Assembly (NCBI GenBank): GCA_026214975.1
Contig: CM047805.1
Location: forward strand, 60,132,834-60,196,833
Length of the DNA stretch: 64,000 nt
Source: Gentiana macrophylla
Lineage: Eukaryota; Streptophyta; Magnoliopsida; Gentianales; Gentianaceae
Direction: 5' to 3'
Shown: in pieces, positions 1 through 10,950 of the stretch
Layout: each line of letters starts with the position of its first letter
Numbering within the stretch: the stretch's first letter is position 1
Made by a program: the position numbers and the translations under genes
The notes under the pieces: generated by a model
Told to the model about the DNA's origin: nothing
Seen by the model: the letters and a program-made list of their open reading frames with translations, nothing else
Database searches by the model: none

Positions 1-1399
1 CAGAAAGTAAATGCGAAGTAAGTAAGTAGAGATTTTTATAGTGGTTCCAGGTGATGTAATCTCAGACGTCCACTCTTCTCTGTGATGTTGGAGGAAATTC
101 ACTAGTAATCTTTGAGTTATCTGTTACAAAGAATCCTAGGTTGCTTGTCCTTCACCAATAACTATGGCTTCACAAAGCGAAAACTAGAGCAGGTAGGATT
201 GCTTTGCTCCCGAGTCTTCCCTTTGGTCCTTGAAGGGTAGAATTGCCTCTTCACCACTCCACCACAAACCAACATCTTTCACACAACAGATGCTTCACTT
301 TGTCTTCAAGATGTTCTTTATAAAATAAAGAATGAATCAAGTAAATGATTCGATTGCAAAGCGGCTTGATTAGGATGATATAATCAGCACTTGCGTCTTC
401 AAGTGTGTATGCTTGATGCGGCTTAAACACGTAATGCACTTGAAGAAAATAACTAGATCGTGACCTTAAGCTCAAGAAGTTCAAAGAGGTGTTTTTCAGC
501 TCAAAGTTATCACTTGAAGTTTATTCCCAAAATTCATCCTGTTCTTCTTGAGTTGAAAGTCCTCTATTTATAGGTAGGAATGCATGTGACTTGAATTTGA
601 AATTCAAATGTGACCGTTCCTTGTATTTGTCCCATCCTCACTGCATTCTGTCACTATTCATAGGACTGACACTGTCAGGATTACTTTTTGACAGTGTAGT
701 CTGTCCACCCCTTTGACTTGTATCCAATGGATAAAAATAAGGATCATCCCAACGTCTTTTAATCTCGGCCTTTGATTTGCTTGATAAGTCGAGAGGAGGT
801 AGTTGGTGTTCTTATCCATGTAACTTCCCAATAATCTTGAATTAATCGAGGCATATATCAAAGAGGTTCATTAGTACCTTTCAGAAACCAATCGATCTCT
901 TTGAATATCATATTTTTGTCTCAGAAATATAATCACGGTGATTCCTTTTATCCAACTTTTATTTGTGAAGTTAGATTACATCATTTTGAATATAACTAAG
1001 TTCCAAACATCATCCAACTTGTGGAACTTAGACTTTCTACACAAGGTATATGTAATCAATTTAGGTCATCACAGACTTGCCTAGATACTCGATTCCATAT
1101 CCTTGACATTAAATACTAAGTTTGATCCCTTAGCCTTCATTTATCGAGTTTGAACCCTCGGCCTTGGTCTTGATCTTGAAAGAGTTGCGTGAGACCAGTC
1201 CTCATCGACCTATCTACCCTCATCGACCTAGACGATCTGCGATAAGCGATCGGCTGACCTTTACTGATGCTTGTTTGATCAAACCTATTTATGAATCAAA
1301 CTCTAATAAACCTATACATTTTATCTAGACATCTTTTTGCCTTTGCACTATAACAGCTAGTATGGCACTCATCATCAAAACTAAGAAATAAGTCCAACA
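1..1399 (-). mobile_element. Ty1/copia (Sirevirus-like) LTR, minus strand, cut by window start
   Basis: Read on the minus strand, an LTR begins at 1399 with TGTTGGACTTATTTCTTAGT followed by a TTTTGATGATGA stretch, a beginning typical of Sirevirus-type copia LTRs. A TATA box follows about 830 bp in. The 3' part (toward position 1) ends in a transcribed-looking leader with ACTATAAAAATCTC near positions 30-45. No TG...CA right end is visible, so the LTR continues past the window edge. The bases upstream of its start (1400-1415) are not purine-rich, so this is a 5' or solo LTR rather than a 3' LTR behind a polypurine tract. A candidate target duplication is GTGCC (1400-1404). Short ORFs inside are not credible genes. 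Confidence 0.6.
563..573 (-). promoter_or_regulatory. TATA box of the minus-strand copia LTR
   Basis: The minus strand reads CTATAAATAGA, a good plant TATA box, in the middle of the LTR as expected for an LTR promoter. Transcription would run toward position 1. Confidence 0.5.
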
Positions 1400-2104
1400 G
1401 TGCCGATAACGTGTTGTAAAATAACCATTATTTAGGTATCAAAAATAAGAAAGTAGTACACATGCAGTACTAAACATACACAGACGAAGGGAAAGAAACC
1501 TTTGTTTACTCAAAGTAATAAAGCAAACAAGGAGTAAAAATATATATTGAAAAGTAATAGTTGTTGTTGTTGTATATCTCATTCCATCACTTTCCTGCAT
1601 ATGATACATACATATATATACATCTAACCAAATAGGACACTTGTCCTTCATTCAATTTACTATTTGCTAAGAAGAAGACACATGTATTCATATGTGCCCA
1701 ATTGCTACAATAATGATCATATGGTCTTATGTGGCTAATGGAAATGATGCCACCTATTAACAGACATTTAATGTAATACCGTAAAATGGACATTCATATA
1801 TTACGTTCGTATTTGTAAAAAGATGGTATATGTTTGGCAACGACCTTTATTTTTAGTTACTGTGTTTGTCCATAATCGATATAAAAGAAACGAAATGCAT
1901 GAAGTCATCTAAAACTTCTATATAAAACAGATTGCCTTGCATGTATATGAATGGATCTGGCGCCGGTGTCGACGTCGGTTGTATATGATTGGATCGAATC
2001 CATAGTCAGATAATCCTCAAAAGCAAATGATTTTTGGGTTTTGTCGAGTAAGAAGAAACTAAAATATGAAGAAACTGGGTTATCTTATTTACAAACATCA
2101 GCGT
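1400..2104. other. Unassigned AT-rich spacer
   Basis: I see no credible ORF or repeat terminus here. There is a short (GTT)n tract near 1558-1574 and a short TA-rich tract near 1610-1620. Possibly old intergenic DNA or an unrecognised decayed element. Confidence 0.4.
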
Positions 2105-2650
2105 GTATGTTAGTCAAGGTGCCTTGATCTCTGCGTTTGAATTAATCTGGCAGAGCTGATATCCGAGGTCTGCTGAGCTGTGTGATGGTCAGCTGAGCTG
2201 AGTGTTGAAGTCTGGAAAGCTCAACTGAAGTGGTATTCAGCCGAGTAGAGTTTGTTGAGTCTGTTGAACACATCTTAATCATTTTTGCATCTAAGTTGGT
2301 GACTCAGCTGAGGTGAGTACACATCTGAGGTTTTTGTGGTAATTCTGACAGAATTAATTATGGCGGTTAGGGTTAGGTTTCCAAGACTATAAATACCAGA
2401 ATTCATTGTAACCTAGAAGCGTGTGTGAAAATCTCCGTGTAATTCTGTGCATAACAACAATATCATTCTGTCCGTGGAGTAGTCGGCACAATGTCGGAAA
2501 CCATGTTAAATATATGTGTTCTTCTTGTTTCTGTGATTGTTTGTTTAATTTAAGTTTGATTGTATCTGTGTTTTCTGTTTTTATCCTGCATCCGTTACAA
2601 CCAGGTAATTTAATCCAAGCGAAATCATTTTGTCCTTATTGCAACTAAAA
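2105..2650 (+). mobile_element. Decayed Ty1/copia LTR remnant
   Basis: The segment has a TATA box (CTATAAATA, 2388-2395) followed by a transcribed-looking stretch (GTGTGTGAAAATCTCCGTG, then a GTGGAGTAGTCGG motif) that resembles the R/U5 part of Tork/Angela-type copia LTRs. No primer-binding site follows, so it is a solo or truncated LTR. Upstream of TATA, GAGCTG-containing motifs recur near 2152, 2174 and 2194 at 20-22 bp spacing. Boundaries are approximate. Confidence 0.45.
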
Positions 2651-2685
2651 AGATTAAAACCTAATTGGATACTAAAAAAATAGAG

Positions 2686-3335
2686 TGACGAGGGTTGAAT
2701 TGAGCCTCGTCACGTGTCATCTCCTAATTGATCTAAGAATATATGAAGACAGAGAAACTGCAACATTAAGGGCCAGAAGCCCCATTTTATGCCTAAGGGT
2801 AGACCTGAACCCCTGGTGGGAGGTCTTACCGTTCTTCCGAATAGCACCACCGCAGGTCGGCTAAGTTGCTGGGGAGCTCGGGTCTACTTAGTATGGGCCG
2901 AGTCGGTCTGGAAAGGCCCGACGGAGGTCGGCCAGGGCCTCACTTATCTGATATTTCCCACATGCATAATATGTAAGATAAACATTGAAAGAATCTCAAG
3001 TCATTATGACTCTGATCGTGGTATTCAAAATACCCATAATTATCTAATAAATAATAGGGATTGACACAAGATAATCCTTGGTCAATACGAAATAAAGTCC
3101 TTGAAGGACAAGGCACATGCTTTCATTGGATGAGATGTCCTCTATATATACGATCTTAAGGAACTACGAGAGACTTGATTCCCGAACAAATCTTGTATAC
3201 GTAGGCAACTTGGGATAACAATTATATCAGGCTCAGTATAAAAATCACAAACACCACCCCCATTTTACATCATGTTCTTAGGGTATATTCTCGAATTAAT
3301 TGTCACTAGGGTAAACACGGCCCGGATAAGCACAC
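2686..3335 (+). repeat. 5' LTR of a Tat/Retand-like Ty3/gypsy element
   Basis: The LTR begins TGACGAGGGTTGAATTGAGC at 2686. The same beginning (TGACAAGGGTTGGACTGAGC) recurs at 8351, where it follows non-homologous sequence, and the two match along 8351-8555. A TATA box (CTATATATAC, 3142-3151) lies about 450 bp in. A gag-like start codon follows at 3413. The right boundary is estimated because I cannot place the PBS. Lineage is inferred from the internal layout (antisense ORFs plus tandem repeats before the 3' LTR), which is known for Tat-lineage elements such as Retand. Confidence 0.6.
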
Positions 3336-3412
3336 AAACGATTTCCATCATCTCCAATTTTCACTAGAATGAGGGTCTTCTTCTGACAATTTGTTCAAGA
3401 TCCATCGTAGCC

Positions 3413-3670
3413 ATGCCACAAAAGCAGACCAAAAAAACAGGTCAAGGGGGAAACTATCCAGGATGGTGGTAAAAAATGGTGGAGACGGGACGGCAATAGA
3501 TCCTGCCACCAACCAGAATCCATAAGGGCACGAAGTTATGTTAGATCCTGCTCAACAACCAGTAGTGGAGCAGTTGGCTTTCATGGATGCAACAACTCTA
3601 AACACCATCGTCCCATCGGTACGATCAACATCATCTCTGGTGGTCCAAGCGATCAAATCCATGATGAGGA
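3413..3670 (+). pseudogene. Gag start remnant of the Tat-like element
   Basis: An ATG at 3413 opens a lysine/glutamine-rich N-terminus (MPQKQTKKTGQGG) like the starts of gypsy Gag proteins. It reaches a stop codon within about 20 codons. Later frames still read as Gag-like sequence up to about 3670, then homology is lost. No capsid, protease, RT or integrase follows, so the element is a deleted, non-autonomous derivative. Confidence 0.35.
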
Positions 3671-3869
3671 CAGGTTACAGACTCTTATGACTCATTTTAA
3701 ATCATTACTTATGCAAATTTAATAAAGTTTTTATTCAATCATGCTATAATCAAGTTGCACTCAATGTGTGATTTTTATTATTATTTCAATCATATGTTGA
3801 TTTTCAACTTTTACTCGTATGAATGGCTCTGATTAAGTTTACAAGACAATCACACACTCAACAAGTTTG

Positions 3870-4800
3870 CAAAGGAAAAACTCATTAAGTCCGCATGACG
3901 GACATCAATTTGAGATCCGCATGTCGGACTCAATAAGTTTGCAAACGATAAACTCTAAGTCCGCTGCACGGACATCAATTTGATCTCCATAGGTCGGACT
4001 CAACAAGTTTGCCAAGGACAAACTCATTCGGTCTACAGGACGGATATCAATTTGAGCTCCGCAGGTCAGACTCAACAAGATTGCAAAAGACAAACTCATT
4101 AAGTCCGCCGGATGGACAACAATCTGAGCTCCACAGGTCGGGCTCATCAAAAAATTTGTCTGCAGGATAGACAACCGAGCTCCGCAGGATGGACTCAGCG
4201 AAATTTCATAAGTCAGAAGGACTGAGAACTGAGCTCCGCTGGATGGACTCAGTAAAATTTCATTAAGTCTGCAAGACGAACATCAATATGAGCTCCGCAG
4301 GTCGGACTCAACAAAATTTATGTTGGCAGGACAGACAAGCCGAGCTCCGCAGGTCGGACTTAGCAAAAAAAATTAAGTCTGCAAGTCAGACTCAAAAATT
4401 AAGTGTGAAGGAAAGACTCAAAAAATTAAGTCTGCAAGTCCGACTCAAAACATTAAGCCTGCATGACAGACTCAAAAAATAAAGTCTGTAGGCCAGACTT
4501 AAAAAATTAAGTCTACAAGACAGACACAAAAAATCAAGTCTGTAGGACAGACTCAAATAATTAAGTCTACAGGTTAGGCTAAAAAATTAAGTCTGCGGAC
4601 AGATTCAAAAAATTATGTCTGCAAGTCAGACTTAAAAAATTAAGTCTCAGGTCAGACTCCAAAAATTAAGTCTGGATGACAGACTAAAAAAATTAATTAA
4701 GTCTACAGGACAGACTCAAAAAAGTAAAGTCTGAATGACAGACTCAAAAATATAAAATAATAAGTCTACATGATAGACATTGAACAGAGCTCTGCATGTC
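3870..4800. repeat. Tandem array of short inverted repeats (array 1)
   Basis: The array has about 35 degenerate units of roughly 20-27 bp, each an inverted repeat with arms of 5-7 bp and a 5-7 bp loop. In the left half three unit types alternate: GTCCG...CGGAC, GAGcTCCG...CGGACTC and AGTTTG...CAAACT. From about 4370 the array becomes a simpler ~27 bp unit of the type GTCTGTAGGACAGAC followed by an A-rich linker. Both arms differ together between unit types, so pairing is kept while sequence changes. A second, shorter array lies at 6815-7050. It sits downstream (minus strand) of an antisense coiled-coil ORF remnant. Confidence 0.8.
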
Positions 4801-4913
4801 AAACTCAGCAAGTTCGCAACAATCAAGTTTATAGGTAAGATCCAGAGGCAAAAATCTACACACGTTACTTAGTATTTCATCCAAGAAAGTATAAGTTAAT
4901 GCATTGCATACTT

Positions 4914-4930
4914 GGGGGGGGGGAGGGGAA
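4914..4930 (+). repeat. G-rich tract
   Basis: About ten consecutive G bases, one A, then four G. It lies between array 1 and the antisense ORF; the equivalent place beside array 2 (near 7110) has only a short G run. Run lengths in such tracts are unreliable. Confidence 0.6.
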
Positions 4931-5074
4931 GACACCTCACTACGAATCAAAGTGCTTAAGGTAAGTCTTGAAAATAAAGTTAAGGCTAGAGAGCTTAACA
5001 AAAATTTGTATACATTATAAAAACATTGTACATGTTACAATTTTGAAACTTTTTCAAAACAAAAACCTACAAGC

Positions 5075-5569
5075 CTAAATAGTAGGAAGTAGTAGGGGCT
5101 GAACTCTGACTAGACCCCGGAGCAGCAGCGGTTGAAGGCAGTTTGGTAGGAGCAACCGAAACAGAAGGCTCTGACCCAGGCTAGAAGTTGTAGCACGACG
5201 GGAGTACTTGGATGCAATGTCCACTCCCTCTTTAAACTCCTTCAATTGCGTGTCGTTGATCGCACCTATCCCAGGCTTGTAAAAAGCCTTGCTAGCCAGA
5301 TTTTCCATGGAAAGATCACCGAACTGAACCTTGGCCTCATCCACTCCTAATGTGTAGCCGTGGTTAAGGATCGGAGTAAGTAACATTTTTAGGGCCCGAG
5401 AAAACTCGTCTGAAGCCTTGTACACCTGAATGGCCCTTGCAATCCGACCTAGAACATCAGATTCCTGATCGTTCTTCTCAGTTCGGAGCTTGGCCACGGT
5501 CCGCTCTAGTCCAGTTCTCTCCTCAGCGATGTTGGAGAAAAAGGCCTTTTTGAAGGGTTGAATGGTCAA
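5075..5569 (-). pseudogene. Antisense ORF, copy 1: C-terminal part of a coiled-coil protein of the Tat-like element
   Basis: This minus-strand reading frame of 164 codons has a charged helical N-terminus (about residues 17-50), then a conserved C-terminal block containing NHGYTLGVDEAKVQFGDL at about residue 69, and a frame-disturbed tail after ~140. The same block recurs in copy 2 at about 7490-7585. The apparent start (MTIQPF) is where homology ends, just before an inserted copia LTR, so the true N-terminal half is missing or displaced to 6661-6815. Additional antisense ORFs between pol and the 3' LTR are known in Tat-lineage elements; their function is unknown. A captured host gene fragment is the alternative. 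Confidence 0.5.
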
Positions 5570-5589
5570 CTTTAGTGCTAGTTACGGAT

Positions 5590-6660
5590 AGGCTCCAATG
5601 TATGTCATCGAGAGTTAATGATATCGTTAAATACTTCATACGGAGTAGTTGATGATGGATTTTGAATCACTCGATTCGGATATCGGGTGAATGAGAAATT
5701 AATGGCTAAAGTTGGTAGAAAATATGTAGGAGATGTGAGTTGAAGGGAAAACCTCACCCATCCTCCCACATTGGAAACTTGAGTGTTGGGAACTCAAATT
5801 ATAAGAGCTAGTGTGTCTCTTATTGATGTGCCCCAAGGGGCAAGGCACTTTTGTGCAGGAGGGAGGACTTAGATTACTCCACACGCGCGCGCGCCGCCGT
5901 CCGTCCGTCCGGCTCGGCTCGGGTGTTAATAATTTTTTGGAAAATATTTCTTTATTAAATTAACCATAAAATTAATTTGGAATGTGATTGTGTCATTCGA
6001 CCAATCAGAATTCATTGAGTCATTCGACTAATCAGAATTCAGACGACACATCATCCGACCAATCAGATGAGTGGATTAATTCAAAATTAGCCTAATAATT
6101 TTGGCCAAGATTCTTTCCTTGAGGGAGAAGTCGGCCAATACTTTTCCAAGGGGAAAAGTTTGATGATGTGTTTCGGCCAATCAGATTCAGGCATTGGCTC
6201 CTACTCTCCACAATATAAAGAACCCCATGGATGAAGGTTAATCATTCAATTCTCTCTAGTCTTTTCCACCACAAAAAGTCTACCATATAGATCTAGTTCT
6301 TGAGTCGAAGAGAAGTTGGAGCACTCTATAAGTTCGCCGGAACTCAGATTTTTGAAGTGCCTCTAAATCCGAGACGTAAAGCCATTGTATCTTGGGAGAC
6401 AGTTGCTACTACTGTGGACACCATACCGGAGCAATTTGTTTTAAGAAAAGAGTATCTACTCGTCTCGGTTTGATCTTTAGTTTCTTATTTATGCATTGAA
6501 ATTTATTTTTCATTATTTTGCATCAGATCTGTATGGTACAAGTTAATCTGTTAGATCTAGTTAATAATATGGGTTTTTATTTTCATGTAATTTATTTCTA
6601 ATTTAATAATCCGTAATTACATCCGTGAATTATGGATCTGTTCTGTAAATCACTCCACAC
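5590..6660 (+). mobile_element. Probable Ty1/copia LTR (solo or truncated) inside the antisense ORF region
   Basis: The segment interrupts two stretches of antisense coiled-coil sequence (5075-5569 and 6661-6815). It has a TATA-like CAATATAAAG near 6210 and copia-LTR-like downstream text (GCCATTGTATCTTGGGAGAC and GAGTATCTACTCGTCTCGG). It also has an alternating CG run at 5883-5894 followed by tandem CCGT units. I could not find convincing TG...CA ends or a target duplication, so the borders are estimates. Confidence 0.4.
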
Positions 6661-6815
6661 ACACCTTCCTAACAAGCAAACTTGTCCTCCGCAGCATGGA
6701 GAATAGAAACATACTAATCATTCCTAGCCTTTTGCTCAGCCTCCAGGACAGCCTTGATCACCTTATCCTTGGACTCAATAGAGCCCTTAAGCCTTTCATG
6801 AACTTGCCGCAGGTC
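6661..6815 (-). pseudogene. Coiled-coil remnant of the antisense ORF
   Basis: The minus strand reads a charged, helix-like peptide (including SDLRQVHERLKGSIESKDK) consistent with the coiled-coil part of the antisense ORF. It is cut from its C-terminal part by the copia LTR at 5590-6660 and runs into the inverted-repeat array at 6815. Confidence 0.35.
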
Positions 6816-7050
6816 GGATGCCAAAGCTTGAGCTCTACAAGTCGGACTCAAAAAGTTTGCTTAAGTCTGCAGGACAGACTCCAAAACATGAGCTCCGTAG
6901 GTCTGACGCAACAAAGTTTGTAGGACAAACTCACCAAATTGAGCTCCGCAGGTCAGACTCAATTGAGCTTCGCATGTCGGATTGCAAAAGACAAACTCAT
7001 TCAGTCTACAGGACAAACATAAAATTCCAAAGCTCTGCAGGTCAGACTCA
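6815..7050. repeat. Tandem array of short inverted repeats (array 2)
   Basis: This is a shorter version of the 3870-4800 array, with the same unit types (GTCTGCAGGACAGAC, GAGCTCCGCAGGTC-AGACTC and TTTGTAGGACAAA). Array 2 and the next ~180 bp (7050-7230) are homologous to array 1 and 4800-5045, so a whole [array + spacer + antisense ORF] module exists twice. Confidence 0.7.
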
Positions 7051-7399
7051 AAAGCAAAAAATTACTTACACTACTAAGTATGCCATCCAAAAAACTGTAA
7101 GTTAATGCATGTCATAATGGGGGGCAAAATACCGCACTACGGATCTAATTACTTCAAGTAATGTTGAAAGTAAAGTTAAGGCAAGAGAAAAAATTGTATA
7201 TATTATAATCATTGTACATGTTACAATTTTTAAGTCTCTTCAAAAGCCCAAGCGAAATACAATTTCAAAAACCTATGAAGCATTAGGGGCTAAGTTCCGC
7301 CCGGGCTCTATGGCAGGAGTTAGATTCTCCACAGTCGTGTTCGCCTGAGGTAGCTCGGCAGAAGCAACTAGAGCAGCCAAATAAGGCACTCGGCAAGGA

Positions 7400-8082
7400 G
7401 CAACAGCATGACGGGGGCATACTTAGACACAATGTCTACCTTTTCCTGGAACTCTTCAGATGAGCTTCATAGACTGCACCCATGCCATCCTTGTACAAAG
7501 CCTTGTTTTCCATACTGTGAACCGCAAGGTCAAGAAATTGTGCCTTGGCGTCATCAACTCCTAAGAAGTAGTTATGGTTAACTAGGGGCGCGAGCAGTGG
7601 CCTCATGGCCCATGAAAGCTCCGTTGAAGCCTTGCAATCGAGATCGTCTGAACAATTTGGCCTGGAACAGCAGCTTCCAGTGCGGTCTTCTCGGCTCGGA
7701 GTCTCCCAATAGTATTCTCCAGCTCAGTTTTCTCCTCCAAATGCTTGTCCTCGGTTTTCTTAAGACTTTCATTGTACTTGGCTCCCAATGCCACCAGTTC
7801 GGTCTCTTGAGCCTGGAGCCGCTCTTTGGGGGCTCTGATTTCTTGGTCCTTGGACTTAGTCATGTCCTTGAGTTTTTGCCGATGATCGGAGGCCGTCTTC
7901 TTCAGGTCGGCAATCTTCCTCTTCAACTTCACCTTGCTGGCCAAAGACGCATCAAGCCTTGCAAAGTCCTCCTGGCCAATAAAGGATCCATGCATCAACA
8001 AGTCATCAAATATGGGAAATCCTATCAAGTTACATACAAAGTACAATTGAAGAAGAGAGACTTACATATTTTATGGCCTTAA
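7400..8082 (-). pseudogene. Antisense ORF, copy 2: coiled-coil protein, frameshifted
   Basis: On the minus strand, 8046 down to 7603 encodes 147 residues of mostly coiled coil (KLKRKIADLKKTASDHRQKL and similar heptads). After a frame change, 7585-7490 reads NHNYFLGVDDAKAQFLDL, matching copy 1, then further decayed sequence to about 7400. Copy 2 therefore preserves the coiled coil that copy 1 lost. The protein may be structural, but no known domain is recognised. It lies in antisense between array 2 and the 3' LTR start of the Tat-like element. Confidence 0.5.
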
Positions 8083-8350
8083 GCCAGCATCAGCCAACTG
8101 TTGATCGGACAAAAGATTCGACAGGGGTTATAAAACCCCAAACAAGTTCTCAAAAACCGTTCCACTTCAAAAGACGTGGGCAGAAATGCCTCAAACCCTA
8201 GAAAATGCTATGGCGGTGTCATTACAGTAACTCTGCCACCTGACATAGTAGGTCATTACAAATTCTACAAGTCTAGTTGACAGTGACCTAGCAGCACCTC
8301 TAATAGATCCGACCTTACAATGAGTAGTTCAGCCATATCTGGGAGGCTTA

Positions 8351-8555
8351 TGACAAGGGTTGGACTGAGCCTAACCACGTGTCATCTCTTAATTGATCAA
8401 TCAACAAATGAAGACAGAGAAAATGCAACATTAAGGGCCAGGATCCCCACTTTATGCCTAAGGGCAGACCTGAACCCCAAGTGGGAGGTGTTACACGTTC
8501 TTCTGAATAGCACCATCATAGGTCGGCTAGGATGCTAGGGAGCTCGGGTCTACGT
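8351..8555 (+). repeat. Start of the 3' LTR of the Tat-like element, interrupted by element A
   Basis: TGACAAGGGTTGGACTGAGC at 8351 aligns with the 5' LTR start at 2686, and the alignment continues to AGCTCGGGTCTAC at 8541-8553 (2875-2887 in the 5' LTR). At 8556 the chromovirus-type LTR of element A begins. The five bases TACGT (8551-8555) are the expected left target duplication of A. The remaining ~450 bp of this LTR is not in the window. Confidence 0.65.
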
Positions 8556-10519
8556 TGTAACGCCCCGCTCCCGGATACCGAGCCCTTATCCGGAAGAGAA
8601 ATGTTCGGCGCGTATAGCATTAAATAAATCTAACATTATACACAAGCCTCTACGTCGTCGTATCAAATAAAAGCAAATGGAAGCTAAAAAGACTTGGGTA
8701 AAAACATAAATGTTACTATGAATAGAAAGTAACCATGCTAAAGATGGATAGTTAAATTACAACGACGAAAAATCCAAAGACTTATACAATACGATGTCTT
8801 AAAAGTAGAAGTACAACAAGTCTAAGAAAAGAAATAGAACTAGTCTAGAACAACCTTTACAAAGAAATAAACTAAGAGCTTTGTCAAGACTTCAAAGTCT
8901 TCAAAGGTCATCATCTACACTTGATCAACCGGTTCGTCTTCTCACCCCACAATGCATACAAAAGAAAATGCAAAGGAGGTAAGTACAAAGTACTTAGTAA
9001 AAGTTAGAAGCTAATGAATAACTAAGTTATACAAAGAAAGGTTATTATTATGATTATTAAATTAGCTTTATGAGACCGACTCAATCTAAGGTTCAATCCA
9101 TGCCCATCGACATGTCATGACTAAACGTTTCTAGCTTAGCTTATCTTGGTTACATCATCACTCAAGGACACAATGCATGGTGAAAATTCCACCATGAGAT
9201 GTACTTGCAAACTACGGTGAGTAGCACGATAGTCCCGGGATCTCCCCGGCATGCATATACGTTCGGCGAATTTCCTCCACTGCATTTAACCGTTTATAGG
9301 CCAGCAGCGTTGTTCGCTTTTACTGAACGTATCACATCGCCGATATGATTCAGTGCCTAACCGAGAATAGATGACGTTTTAGCTTTTACTACACTTATGT
9401 AATTATTATAGTGAATTAACTAGGCACCTAAGTGTTTTCAAGATGAAATCTCACCTTAACAACTCTACTCCCTCACTTAGACAACTAGACATCACATCCA
9501 GTCAATTACATAGACATTGATGAACTCTATTTCATCAAAGCACAAGCCCTTTCATGCCCTTCTGACGGATCCGAACTTCAACTCCCTTTAAGAGTACATT
9601 CGGTGTTTTAACTGAACGAATCAGAAGTTCAATCGAAGCTTGTTCATATTTAATTAATGTTATTGAATCAAAAAAATAGAAATTTAAAACTCAACACAAA
9701 TATACCAAAACACATCACATCTTATTAATTACAACTTAGCATGAATTATATCACCAAACAACACCAAAACTCACCAAATCTCAACCTATCATTATAAACT
9801 ATAATTTCTCATTAGGAATAGCCTCTTACCTTAATTTCCAGCAATACCGAAAGCAAAACATCAAGCAACAGCAACAACTGTTGATCCTCAACCCCAAAAC
9901 CAATTTGATCAACGAGAAACCCTAAAATCCTATTTCTTTGCAGAAAACCGAAACTGAAAAGTGATCAAAACAGCAGATTACCTGGATTAACTACAGTGAA
10001 AATATTTTTAGATTGATCTACGCTCCAAGACGATCGTTTCGACTACTCATGGCTGAAAAACAGAGCTACGGATTGAAAGATACGAATTTCTAAAGAATCG
10101 TACTCAACGGTTACCAAAAACTACGGTTAAATTGAAAATATACGAAATTGAGAGATGTTATTTTCCAAAATTGAGTCTCCTCGCGCTGATCGCTTTTCTC
10201 TCCTGCAGCATCTTGAAACGATGAACGGATTGGTCACATGGTTGAAGATTACGTTCTCCCTTTTATTTCACTTTCTTCTTCTGCGTTGGTTCTCCGATTG
10301 CCGTTCCTCTCTTCTTCTTTTTTCATAAACAGCGTGTGACTAATAAGTTATTTTGGGGAATTATTTCCTTTTTATAGTTATTAATTAAATCCATTTTAAA
10401 TAATAACTAAATCTCTTAATTAAATCCTTTTTAATTAAATAAAAGGCAAATATTGATTAGGTCGTAGTAAATACACCCAATGACTATTTTACCCTTTTAT
10501 GAAAAGTCGGGATGTTACA
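8556..10519 (-). repeat. 3' LTR of element A
   Basis: The LTR runs TGTAACATCCCGAC (minus, from 10519) to ...GGGGCGTTACA (at 8556). It is about 1.96 kb, nearly identical over 1.1 kb to the right-hand LTR of A (25925-27033), and homologous to the LTR of B (28804-30773). Confidence 0.85.
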
Positions 10520-10538
10520 TTTCTTCCCCCTTAAGAGG
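10520..10538 (-). other. Polypurine tract of element A
   Basis: The minus strand reads CTTAAGGGGGAAGAAA immediately before the LTR. It matches CTTAAGGGGGACGGAA before the 3' LTR of B and is typical of chromovirus second-strand priming sites. Confidence 0.75.
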
Positions 10539-10945
10539 TGTTTCATCCTCGAAACTCGAATGTAACTGGGTGTACTTGAACTCTGGACTTTGCAAGGCGT
10601 TTCATCTTCTAACTCTTACAATCTTCTTCTTCTTCTTCCATCTTCCCAACTCTTCTGCTTCTCTTGAGCCAACTTGAGATTGCGACGATCCACTTCATTC
10701 TTCACGTCGTCTTGATGTATCAACTTTGGTCTTCGTCTTGTTTCTTCACGAACTCATCAACTGCCTCGAATCTTGAAATCATCGGTTCAACACTCTTTGC
10801 TTGCTCCTGCTGCCCTAAACCCGGAAAGCTGAATCTTTCCAGCCGAAACCACACTACTGGCACACTTGACATCTTTCGATCCCAACTTCCATCATGGCAC
10901 CACAAGCTTGATGAAGAACTGCAAGGATCCCAGCTGAAGGACTTC

Positions 10946-10950
10946 TGAGA
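10946..10950 (+). repeat. Left target-site duplication (TGAGA) of the nested copia element
   Basis: TGAGA immediately precedes the 5' LTR and is repeated at 19775-19779. In element B the uninterrupted site (minus strand near 41940) has a single TGAGA, which proves the duplication. Confidence 0.95.

Noticed and set aside
1201..1231. Repeated CTCATCGACCTA in the minus-strand copia LTR as another spaced-palindrome cluster
   Set aside because: Spacing is 18 bp, the motif is not palindromic, and there are only two copies.
2789..3064. 91-codon frame in the Tat-like LTR
   Set aside because: It lies wholly inside the LTR, upstream of its TATA box, is not conserved in the matching 3' LTR piece, and has no domain.
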